From: Tieghemostelium lacteum
Taxonomy: Eukaryota > Evosea > Eumycetozoa > Dictyosteliales > Raperosteliaceae
Assembly (NCBI GenBank): GCA_001606155.1
Contig: LODT01000037.1
Span: 1,798,001-1,862,000 of the forward strand
Reading direction: 5' to 3'
Length of the DNA: 64,000 nucleotides
The position numbers were made by a program, and so were the translations under genes. This document shows, one piece after another, positions 50,425-59,712 of this stretch (the stretch's first letter is position 1; every line of letters starts with the position of its first letter). The notes under the pieces were generated by a model. That model was given only the letters and a program-made list of their open reading frames with translations. It was not told where the DNA came from and did no database searches.

Positions 50425-51011
50425 TTCACAATATTGTTAATAATTAAATAAATAATAATCAATTATTATTATCTACTATCTAAAATATTAATTGATATAA
50501 TAATATTATTATTTTAAAAAAATTGTGATTAGTTAATGTTTTTTTAAAAAAAAAACTTGTGAATTTTTAGTCCTGTTTATCTGAATGATCCACCCTTTCC
50601 AATTTTTTTGTTCAACAATGAAATTTGTCCACACTTTTTTTAAAAATTATCAAGCAACAATTTCGTTTTTTTTTTGCCAATCGTCACCCCAATTTATTAA
50701 TTAATATCTATTTCTATGAAATATAAATTCACTTTAATACATTAACACTCAAATCTAAAAATTAAATTTCATTTTTTCATTTTACAAATTTCCTACTAAT
50801 AACATATAATCATTATATTTTTAAAATTCTGAATAAAATTTAAATATTCAATTTTTGGTGTATAGATTGCCATCAGTAATATATCGGGATTTAAAAATTT
50901 TAACGAAAATATCTTTTTACAAGATTTCTTTTTTTTTTCATGATTCCGTTTATTTTTATTATTTTTTTTTTTGCGAAACCCACCATCATTTCCATTCAAC
51001 CATTGCAATAA
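50425..51011. other. Divergent promoter region (Fsl receptor / PH protein)
   Basis: 587 bp between divergent genes, AT-rich with A and T runs. A short patch of higher GC lies near 50670-50690. Short frames on both strands near 50800-51000 are compositional and lack start context or domains. No other element recognised. Confidence 0.5.
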
Positions 51012-52770
51012 ATGGACGGACAGTTAAAGCAAGAAATTCAGGATCTTATCACCAAGGTCTTAACCATCTTCACCACTGAATATACTACCAATTACACATT
51101 GGGTATAGTTAATAAGGTTAAAGAAGACTCTAAAAAAGCACCATCACCATATAAACTTTTAACTAGACCAGTAATGTATTACCAATGTTAATAGATTGGA
51201 ATTTATAAAAGTACTTTTTTTGATATTAATTCTTATCTACCTCACCACTGTTTATTCAATTCAAATAAAATATGAAAAAAATCTAAAAAAAAAACCATTA
51301 TTCTATAAATAGGATGATGCAAAAGATAAAAGTGATATTTATAAAGGATATCTTACCAAAGAAGGTGGTTTTAGAAAAAGTTGGAAAAAGAGATATTTTG
51401 TAATCAGACATGACTATTCAATTGATTACTATGTAGATGAGAATGAGTGTAATAAAGCCAATAACTCAGGTAAAAAGAAAGGTACAATTAATCTTTGTGG
51501 ATATAAGGTCAATAAAGATCCAAATAAGTCAACATTGGAAAGACTTAGAAAAGTTTGTTCCAAAATGGGAATGGATCAGAACAATATGCCAAAAGGAAAA
51601 GAATACCCACCACACACTGTAGAATTATATCACCCAAATAGAAGAAGTTACTATATAACTGCTGGGTCATCGGAGGATTGTAAAGCATGGAGAAAGAAAT
51701 TCAAGAAGGCTTGTAGAAATGCCTATGGATTTAAAAATAGAGACCCAATTCATGTGGAGGCATTTGGAGTTGCTGTTAGAAATACTCGTTGGGCATTAGG
51801 AAGATGGGGTTGGTGGTCTTGGGGAGGTTCAGAGATTCAAGTACTTACTGATGTCATTACTGATGAATTGGAGTATGATCTTATTGGAAGAGTTTTGGGT
51901 AAACTTCCTTCAGCACCTTATGCCATTAGAGATTTCCTCAGAAGAAATGTAATGAAATCTATTGATGGAATTGTATCGAGTTCTGTAAGTCCTGCATGGA
52001 TGGGTATGGACAAGACAGTTACCTCAGTACGTCCTATTGCAGAGCCTAAAATCAAAGATTCTGTCGACCCCATTTTTAAAGTGGAAAATGAAATTAATCA
52101 AAAAATGCGTGAGGGGTTAATGTCAGTTGTCGAACCTGTCATTAAAGAACATGTAGTTCCACATGCACATAAAATCATTAAAATGGTTAGAAAACCAATT
52201 CAATCTGGGTTCCATAAGTCACATGAAATCTGGGAAGAATCAGCAAAGACCTATGATGGTAATGGTAGCACTCCATCATCATTCCATTTCTTGGACTATT
52301 TGATATGGGGACAGATGGCACCAGCCAGAAAGAAGATTGTAGAGTTACAAAAAGATCTTGACACACTTAGTGTTGTCTTCCCTGATATCTCTGGATTTTG
52401 GATTACCTATGATATCAAAGAGAAAATCACTAATGTTGCTCATGACGCTTCTTATACCTTCGAACATCTTTCATGTACTGACGAAGCACATGATGTAACT
52501 AAAGCTCGTGAAGAAACACTTCAAAGACACAGCTACGATATTGAAATACATTACATTGAACAAATTCAATACACTGTCAGAGCAGTCGTAAAAGAACCTT
52601 TACTCAAAATTGTAAATCCTCTATGTAGTGGTGTAATCTCATCCCTTGGATCTATCGTACCAGACCCTCTCAAAGACTTTGTCAACATTAACGAAATGTT
52701 TGATAAATTCATTGACGATATGATTAATGATGTTACAAAATCCGCAATGCATCAAGAAGAATCTGATTAA
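51012..52770 (+). CDS. PH-domain protein with helical C-terminal domain
   Basis: Exon 1 (51012-51170, MDGQLKQEIQDLITKVL) and exon 2 (51313-52770) flank a 142-bp phase-0 intron (GTAATG..TAG). The product is 538 residues. The PH domain covers about 65-180 (DIYKGYLTKEGGFRKSWKKRYFVI ... SRRSYYITAGSSEDCKAWRKKFKKAC) with a basic lipid-facing loop. The remaining 350 residues are a helical domain (WALGRWGWWSWGGSEIQVL, EPVIKEHVVPHAHKIIKMV, DPLKDFVNINEMFDKFIDDM). It is reminiscent of animal Niban/FAM129 proteins, which also begin with a PH domain, but the match is by impression only. Probably a membrane-associated adaptor. Confidence 0.78.
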
Positions 52771-53168
52771 ATTTGATCCAAATATAGAAATTTTTATATT
52801 AAATATTTGTTTAAACAAAAAAAAAAACAATTACACACAATCTCTTATTAAATAAAAATGTTCACTAATTCCCACTCCCCATCTTCGGATCTACATTTTC
52901 CCTTAATTTGTTTTATTATAATTTTGAAAAAGTCTGGGAAAATGAATAATTTTATAGAATAAAATTTGGAAGATATTTTTGGTATTCTATTTTGTCACAC
53001 CCGAGGTTAAGATGAAAAAATTAATTTGAATAAAAAATTAATCCCTGTTTTTTTTTTTTATTTTAACACACACGAATTTTTTTTTTCTTTTATATTAATA
53101 ATTAGTGTTTAGAAGTTATAAGTGTTATAATTTTGTTGTTGTTGTTTTTTTTTTTATTTCAAAGAAAT
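52771..53168. other. Intergenic upstream of the TMEM86-like gene
   Basis: 398 bp between tandem genes. A-runs near 52817 and T-runs near 53050-53150 frame a mixed stretch with TGTCACACCCGAGG (near 52993). No coding frame or RNA gene seen. Confidence 0.45.
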
Positions 53169-54086
53169 ATGTCAACAACAAATATTCATGAAATGATTAA
53201 TGACCATTCTATATTAGATCACCACAATGATTTAAGTGGTGAGGGATGGTCAAGAGATCACAAAGATCTGTGGTGGAAGTTATTGTATAGCATGACAGCT
53301 GTCACAGCAGCAGCCTATCTATTAGCACGTAGAAGAGACAATAAACTACTACACTGCATCAAACCATTCCCAGTTGTGATATTGGGATATGTTGTACTGT
53401 TATGGTGTTCAGTTCACTCTCATTCCCACTACCTTACATCGATCTTCCAATTACTAATACCACACAAACCCACAGACTATGCAATCTATATATCTGTAGG
53501 TCTATTCTTATCAGCACTAGGTGACTTCTTTCTGATATTCAAGAGATTCCTAGTCATTGGTGTACTGTTCTTCTTGGCAGCTCATTTATCATTTATACTA
53601 GCATTCACAGCTGACCATTCCAATCTCAGTAACTTCTTTACACCTGCTACTGTTCTGTGTTTGGTATCCTTCAATTTATTCTTTGTCTATCTATTCATTG
53701 CTAAAGTCATTCCAATATTCATTACAAACACACCAAAATCAATTATAGTTGCATTGATATTTTACACTTGTGTTATAGTAACCATGTGTACCACAGCAAC
53801 CATTAAATCTCTATCTACTATATTCTTATCCGACAAGGGACTTTTTAATTGGCCACAGTTTTCAGCCACTCTGGTATTCTATGCCAGTTGTGGTGCTATT
53901 GGTGCTGTATTGTTCTTTATCTCTGATATCATGATTTTGGTTAGAGCCACCAATGATATCAAAGGAGGTAAAAGTCAAATTTCAACTTTTAGAAAGTTTA
54001 TGGGTAATGGTGATATAGGTATGATAACCTATTGGTTAGGTCAATTCTGTATAGCTCTATCTGTGACCTCTGTGTTATCCAACTAA
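53169..54086 (+). CDS. TMEM86/YhhN-family membrane protein (lysoplasmalogenase-like)
   Basis: The true ATG is at 53169 (MSTTNIHEMINDHS), giving 305 residues with about eight transmembrane helices. YhhN features are visible: the small-residue helix GLFLSALGDFFLIF with its Asp, FFLAAHLSFILAF with a His, and GAVLFFISDIMILVRA with a second Asp in the membrane. These positions correspond to the polar active site of TMEM86B lysoplasmalogenase, which cleaves the vinyl-ether bond of lysoplasmalogens. The short hydrophilic N-terminus is rich in His and Asp. Substrate not proven. Single exon, convergent with a small membrane-protein gene. Confidence 0.83.
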   Translation: MSTTNIHEMINDHSILDHHNDLSGEGWSRDHKDLWWKLLYSMTAVTAAAYLLARRRDNKLLHCIKPFPVVILGYVVLLWCSVHSHSHYLTSIFQLLIPHKPTDYAIYISVGLFLSALGDFFLIFKRFLVIGVLFFLAAHLSFILAFTADHSNLSNFFTPATVLCLVSFNLFFVYLFIAKVIPIFITNTPKSIIVALIFYTCVIVTMCTTATIKSLSTIFLSDKGLFNWPQFSATLVFYASCGAIGAVLFFISDIMILVRATNDIKGGKSQISTFRKFMGNGDIGMITYWLGQFCIALSVTSVLSN

Positions 54087-54219
54087 AAACCCCTCCAAAA
54101 ACATAATAAAATCAATTATTTATATTTTCTTTTTTTTTTTGGGAGAAGGATAAGCGTATTCTAACCCATTATAAAAATACCCACATTAAGTCATGACATT
54201 GGTTTTCTCCTGTTTTTTT

Positions 54220-54515
54220 TTAATCCTTTTTCTCTTTTACTTCATTTTCTAATTTATTCATTTCAATTAATAGTTTTTTCCAAGAGTAAACTTTGAGAAT
54301 ATTTATTAATAAAAGTTTGAGAGTAATGACTATATTTAAAATGATTTTGTGATATACATACTTAGATATATGACTAAAATAAAAACTAAAGAAAATAATG
54401 AGCCAAATAGAATTGGATGTTCTAATATTACTAATATTACAGTTTGTGAAAATGGTACTTGTTGACATTGATAAAAGTTCTTATCTTTATTGTTATAATG
54501 ATTGCTCTTATCCAT
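54220..54515 (-). CDS. Small single-pass membrane protein, two exons
   Basis: Exon 1 (54515-54362) and exon 2 (54290-54220) flank a 71-bp phase-1 intron (GTATGT..AAG), giving 74 residues. The N-terminus MDKSNHYNNKDKNFYQCQQ is polar. A hydrophobic helix (SLFSLVFILVIYLIYS) crosses the splice junction, then a charged coil (KKLLIEMNKLENEVKEKKD) ends the protein. Splicing is supported by the uninterrupted helix, but the acceptor AAG is unusual compared with the neighbouring introns, so the gene is moderately certain. No family recognised. Confidence 0.5.
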
Positions 54516-54908
54516 CTGGTTGAAGCTCGAAAAATGTTTAAAAAAAAAAAAAAAAAAAAAAATGAAAATTATATAAATAGAAAGATATTTTAATAACTTT
54601 TAATTTTACCATTTTATTTTAAAAATTATTATATTAAATTAGAATTATAGTCTTTTTGTATAACTAGTAACTAAAATTTAACATTATTTTATTTAATATA
54701 ATAACAGTACTTTTTGGAGAAAAATGTTATATTGATTTAAAATTTAATTTATTGGTAATTAAAAATATTTTAAAACCAATATTTAAAAAAGAATCTAATT
54801 TATAATTATTCGATAATTCTTTAAAATTTTGATTTTTTGTTGTGGTATTGGAGGAGGAGGTATGGGAGGTGGGAGAGAGAGTTTTAGATCCAATTTTTAA
54901 TGAATAAT
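54516..54908. other. Intergenic between two minus-strand genes
   Basis: 393 bp, extremely AT-rich, with a 22-nt A-run near 54541-54562 and a GGAGGAGG purine patch near 54850-54880. No coding frame or RNA gene visible. Confidence 0.5.
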
Positions 54909-55358
54909 CTATGGCTCTACTAGTGGTAAAAAAGAAGCGAGTATTGATACAAATTTACTGACCACCAAAGGTTTTGGAATATGGTCATCCATTCCAGCAG
55001 ATAAACAAGAGTTGCGATCTATCGATGACAAACCAATAATTGGAATTCTCTTTAAATTTAAAAATTTTTCAACAAGTCTAATCTTTTGTGTACTTTCAAC
55101 TCCATTCATTATTGGCATTTGTACATCAGTGATAATTAATGATACTTTGATGTTGTTTTTCTTTACAGTGTTGAGCATTTCCAATCCATTTTGAGCCACA
55201 TATATATTTCTGAACCCTAATTTGGCTAGTATTTTGGATACTATTTTTCTATTGATTGGGTCGTCATCCACCACGAATATATTGGCTATAGACGATGATG
55301 ACATTCTATTAAAAGTTATAATAGTATTGTTAACTAGTAGGAACTCTTTCAAGTTCAT
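54909..55358 (-). CDS. Stand-alone two-component receiver (REC) protein
   Basis: 149 residues from the first ATG (MNLKEFLLVNN), or 131 if the second (MSSSSIANIF, at 55304) is used; context favours the first slightly. It is a complete REC domain: acidic pair in IFVVDDDPINRK, phosphoacceptor Asp in LIITDVQMPIMNG, the switch Ser in IIGLSS and the conserved Lys in HIPKPL. There is no output domain or histidine kinase. In dictyostelids phosphorelays run from hybrid kinases through the HPt protein RdeA to RegA, so a free REC could be a phosphate sink or a CheY-like signal carrier. Confidence 0.85.
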   Translation of the reverse strand: MNLKEFLLVNNTIITFNRMSSSSIANIFVVDDDPINRKIVSKILAKLGFRNIYVAQNGLEMLNTVKKNNIKVSLIITDVQMPIMNGVESTQKIRLVEKFLNLKRIPIIGLSSIDRNSCLSAGMDDHIPKPLVVSKFVSILASFLPLVEP

Positions 55359-55926
55359 TTATACTATTTGTAATATTATATATTAAATAAAAAAAAAAAA
55401 AAAAAATAATAAATTAAGAAAAAATTTTAATTAATATATCATACCTTTACCATTGCATTATCGAATAGACCCTCCCCATGATCTTCAGATATTTAAACTT
55501 ATATATCTTTTAATACTATCTAATCATTTATTTGGAAATTATCTTAAAAAAGATTTAATTTTTTTCTTAGAAAAGATTTTGAAATTTCATTCAAGGACCA
55601 CCCCGAAGAAATCCCAAGAGACATTATTAATTTTATAATAATTAAAATACCCTTTTGGTAATTAGCGGACAACATTCTGTTTCCTGCTCACGATAAACAA
55701 AGAAACGATCAAATTAAAGATTGACTTGTTGATTAAATTTAAAGTATTTTACTTTTGTAAAAGATACGGATAGTTCTAAATTATTTTAACTATCAACTTA
55801 CAAGTTTTTTTATTAAATTTAAATATATTACATAAAATGAATATATATTCTTTTAATAGTTTTAATATAAAATTTTTTTTCTTTTTTTATTTTTATTTCA
55901 AAAGATTTTCTCAATAGGCGAACGAA
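55359..55926. other. Intergenic with a stretch of possible coding character
   Basis: 568 bp upstream of the receiver gene (minus) and KTI12 (plus). A 61-codon plus-strand frame (55453-55638) and a shorter minus-strand stretch near 55446-55490 have less repetitive composition than normal spacer. Neither has a start context, domain or consistent splice sites. GTATTTTAC/GTAAAAGATAC arms near 55742-55767 can form a small hairpin. Confidence 0.35.
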
Positions 55927-56811
55927 ATGCCACTCATTGTTTTGTCTGGTATACCAGGATCTGGTAAAACACACAGATCTAAAGAATTATATGATCATTT
56001 TACTCAGATGGGTAAAAAAGTTGTCATTATAAATGAGGAGGGATTATTGATTAACAAAAACGAAGGATATAAAGATAGTGTTCAAGAAAAGATGACAAGA
56101 GGAGCTTTGAAAGCTGCTACTGAAAGAAATCTATCAAAAGATACTATAGTAATTTCCGATTCATTAAATTATATTAAAGGTTACAGATATGAGTTATATT
56201 GTATAGCAAGAGCTGCAGGTACACGTTTATTAATAGTCAGTATATTGAAATTTTAAGTATTTTAAGTGAAGATACTGACTATTGAAATTGATTTATAGTT
56301 ATATTGTAATACAGATAGAGATCAAGCTAGAAAATGGAATTTAGAAAGAGAACCCACACAGGCATTTAATGAAAAACTTTTTGAGGAGCTTTGTAATCGA
56401 TTTGAAACTCCAAATCCAAAGAATAGATGGGATTCACCATTGTTTACATTGGAACCACAGCATACTCTACCATTTGATTTATTATATAAAACTTTATTTG
56501 AAGTTAAAGAGTTGGCACCTAACTACTCAACACAATCACAACCTATAGCCTCTACCAACTTTGTACATGATCTTGAGACTAAGACTCAAGAGATCACCAC
56601 TGTCATTTTAGATGCACTACAATCGTCAATGGTTGGTGATCACATTCGTGTACCAGGTACTGACAAGAGAATTATAATCTCTGCTCGTTTAAATGCCAGT
56701 GAACTTAGAAATCAAAGAAGACAGTTTTTCAAATATGCTCAAATGCATCCTCCACCTTCAAATCAAATTGCTGATTCTTTTGTTGACTTTTTAAATTCTT
56801 TAATTTCTTAA
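55927..56811 (+). CDS. kti12: KTI12, Elongator-associated P-loop protein
   Basis: Exon 1 is 55927-56235, followed by a 63-bp phase-0 intron with the less common donor GTCAGT and TAG acceptor, then exon 2 (56299-56811), for 273 residues. The donor was chosen because it joins GTRLLI to LYCNTDRD, matching the KTI12 family exactly; the nearby GTATAT would cause a stop. The N-terminus MPLIVLSGIPGSGKTHRS is the Walker A loop, and SDSLNYIKGYRYELYCIARA is the family signature. KTI12 is a PSTK-like ATPase that binds tRNA and supports Elongator in wobble-uridine modification. The C-terminal RQFFKYAQMHPPP region is also conserved. Confidence 0.93.
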
Positions 56812-57032
56812 AATAAATTATATTTCAAAATTATAAAATTTAGATTTTTTTTTAAGATGATTTTTTTTTTCCCAAAAGTTCTGACGATAAGATTGGTTTG
56901 AAATTTCCTAACTACAAATTGATAAAAAAACCACACCCTTAAGATTTTTTTTTTTTTAAACATTTAATATCCCTTCTCTTTAAATTTACACAAGTTGATT
57001 TTTTGTTTTCTTTTATATATATTTATTTTAAA

Positions 57033-58892
57033 ATGATTAAATCAATACTACCCATTACTTATAAAAGTTTATATAGTAAATCAACATTTGGTAGTTTATA
57101 TAAAACACCTATTTCTCTTGATAAATATCATCAAATCAAAAAAAACAATTTAAACAACAAATTTACATTATCATCAATATCAAATATTTCACAATCTCAA
57201 TTCACAAGTAGTTTTAATAAACCCTATGTACATATCAATTCAACTAGTACACCTATTTCTAAACTTTTCTATACAACTTTAAATCAACAATTACCTAAAC
57301 CCACACCACAACAAGTTATACATGAACAGAATCAAAATAATAATAGTAATGGTAATGGTAAAAATAAGAAATCAAGCCATAAATTTAAGATATTAGGTAT
57401 AGTTGGTGTATTGTCAATTTCATATTATATTTCGGAACTTATTAGTACAATCAATGATGTAGATGAAGAAGAACTTAAAAGAATGTATTCTTCAAAGACT
57501 TCTGCAGAATTGATATTTAATTATATCATTCTAAAGTTATGTTCTTTTAGTTTTATTTCAGATAATAGTCAAGCATTATTAGAATTATCTGAAAAGTATG
57601 AATAATTGTGTTATGTTTTAATAATTATTTTTAAAAGAAAACACCGTGGGGAGTGGTAAACTAATATATATATATTACTATATAGGCTAGGATTAGAAAA
57701 AGTTAGTAGTTGGTTTATTAAGAAAACATTCTTTAAACAGTTTTGTGCTGGAGAGACACTTGAAGAAACATCATTGTTTAAGGATAAATTAAACCAACAG
57801 GGTATTGGAGCAATATTAGATTACAGTGTAGAAGACTCATCAGGTACAAATGAAGGTTTTGATAATGTTGCTGAACAAATTATAAAAACTATTCAAATTT
57901 CTTCAAACAACCCTAATCTCTCATTCTCATGTCTAAAAGTAACTGGGTTGGCAAATTCAGAGTTACTAGAGAAAATGAATCAATTTGTTAATGAGATTCT
58001 TTTGGTTACTGAAAGACTTCCTGTAGAGATACTAGAGAATCCAATGGACTTTTATGCAAATTTGAATAAATATATTCAGAGTGGTAAGAAAAAGTCTGTT
58101 GTTAGCAATGCAAATGTACAACCATTTACACCTGAACAACTAAGAGAGTTGTCATTGTTAATGAATAGATTAGACTCTATATTCAAGGAATGTCAAAGTA
58201 AGCAGGTTCCCATTTTGGTAGATGCTGAACAGAGTTACTATCAACAGGCTATACATCACTTGACTATGGCATTCTCTTTGAAGTATAATAAAGAGAGACC
58301 ATTGATCTATAATACATATCAGATGTATTTGGCAAATGGGTACAAGGTACTTACTAGTCATTTGGAGATTTCCAAAGCGAATCAATTTAAACTGGGTGCA
58401 AAGATTGTAAGAGGTGCTTATATGGTTAGTGAGAGAGAAAGGGCAGCTAGATTGAATTATCCTGATCCTATATTACCAAATATAACAGAAACACATCATA
58501 GTTACAACCAAGCAATTGAACTTCTACTCAGAGAGAACCCCACACAAAACAAAGTTGGTATCATGATTGCTTCACATAATGTAGAATCAGCCCTGTTTGC
58601 AATGAAATTGATTAAACAGTATAATCTACCTTCTAGTCATCCTAATATACAGTTTGGACAGTTATTTGGTATGGCTGATTTCCTTACCTATCAATTAGTA
58701 GCTCAAAATCAGAGAGTTTTTAAATATGTTCCCTATGGTCCTGTACATGAAGTTCTGCCTTATTTAGTCAGACGTATGCACGAGAACAAAGGTTTCATTG
58801 GAAGTAACAGTGAGAAGGAATTATCCTTCCTCAGAAAAGAATTAAAAAGAAGATTTAATTTTTTTAAAAATAATATTACCACCAGTAAATAA
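57033..58892 (+). CDS. prodh: Proline dehydrogenase, mitochondrial
   Basis: Exons 57033-57595 and 57686-58892 (90-bp phase-2 intron, GTATGA..TAG) give 589 residues. A long Ser/Asn/Lys-rich mitochondrial leader (about 1-115) and a hydrophobic segment precede the flavin barrel. Visible signatures are FCAGETLEE, GAILDYSVED, KLGAKIVRGAYMVSERERA (about residue 420-440), IASHNVESA, FGQLFGMADFL, and the C-terminal RRMHENKGFIGSN with the substrate-binding arginine pair. It oxidises proline to pyrroline-5-carboxylate and feeds electrons to ubiquinone in the inner membrane. Confidence 0.95.
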
Positions 58893-58965
58893 TCATTTAT
58901 ATACATAATAAACAAATCTTATTTCTTTTTTTTTACAAAATTAATTTAGAAATATAATTTATAAA

Positions 58966-58983
58966 AAGTGTAACAATACACTT
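58966..58983. repeat. 7-bp hairpin in convergent spacer
   Basis: AAGTGTA-ACAA-TACACTT is a tight perfect stem-loop 74 bp past the PRODH stop. The spacer is shared with the convergent acyl carrier protein gene. Confidence 0.4.
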
Positions 58984-58993
58984 ACTTCATTAA

Positions 58994-59100
58994 TCCCACA
59001 AACACATAATTTGTTTTTGGACAAAGGTTTTGTTGAAATAAAAAAAAAAAAGCAGTGGGCTATGAGAAGTGGTGTATAATCTTGAATTGTTTTTTTTTTT
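58994..59100 (+). ncRNA. Weak candidate pol III small RNA with DUSE-like element
   Basis: TCCCACAA (58994-59001) fits the dictyostelid upstream sequence element (A/T)CCCA(C/T)AA. About 50-60 bp downstream, a GC-richer segment starts at 59052 (GCAGTGGGCTATGAGAAG) and ends in an 11-T run (59090-59100), as a pol III transcript would. I could not fold it into a known class and it lacks the class I RNA motif. Very tentative. Confidence 0.2.
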
Positions 59101-59155
59101 GATTTTGATTTGTAGGAGTTTACATATATGATAAAGGAAGATTTTATAATACTAT

Positions 59156-59500
59156 TTATTTGGCAGTTGGTGTCTTTTTAATGAAATCTATAGTTTCTTT
59201 TAATGATGAAATTCTGTCGGCTTCTTCATCTGGAATTTCAATACCAAAATCCTCTTCTACAGCTACAAGGACATCAGCAGCATCTAAACTGTCAAGACCC
59301 AATTCTTTAAAAGTGGTAGATGGTGAAACTGTTTTTCCTAAAACTTTATCATAATTTGATACAATTTCAATTACACGATCAGTGATTTCCTTGTCGCCTA
59401 AACGAGCATCACTACCATAATTTCTATATAAATATCCGTTCATTGAGGTGGTTGGACGGAACATGTTACTGTTTAGTACTTTAGATAATGATCTGAGCAT
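59156..59500 (-). CDS. ndufab1: Mitochondrial acyl carrier protein (NDUFAB1)
   Basis: 114 residues. A basic mitochondrial leader (MLRSLSKVLNSNMFRPTTSM) precedes a canonical ACP: DRVIEIVSNYDKVLGKTVSPSTTFKELGLDSLDAADVLVAVEEDFGIEIPDEE, written here in family order. The DSL serine accepts 4'-phosphopantetheine. It carries acyl chains in mitochondrial fatty acid and lipoate synthesis and is a subunit of complex I and of LYR-protein complexes, including the iron-sulfur machinery served by ISCA2 elsewhere in this window. Single exon, convergent with PRODH. Confidence 0.96.
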   Translation of the reverse strand: MLRSLSKVLNSNMFRPTTSMNGYLYRNYGSDARLGDKEITDRVIEIVSNYDKVLGKTVSPSTTFKELGLDSLDAADVLVAVEEDFGIEIPDEEADRISSLKETIDFIKKTPTAK

Positions 59501-59712
59501 TTTAAAATCTATATTGTTATTGAAAGATTCTTTCTGTGTTTGAAAAAAACTATGAATGAATGAAAAAAAATTTAAAAAAAAAAAACCAACAAAATTTCAT
59601 GTCATCGATGTTCGTAAAATCATATCTCTAGACAGCAACACATTCTTTCTTCAATTTGCAATAAATTGTTTACTTTTCTTTATATAAATGTTATATACAC
59701 ATAAACCATAAC

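Noticed and set aside
50796-51079. Overlapping 70-74 codon frames on both strands
   Set aside because: They lie in A/T homopolymer DNA and overlap the real first exon of the PH-domain gene at 51012; products are Lys- or Phe-rich without domains.
56236-56298. Apparent frame interruption in KTI12
   Set aside because: A 63-bp intron with GTCAGT donor restores the family sequence GTRLLI-LYCNTD, so the gene is intact.
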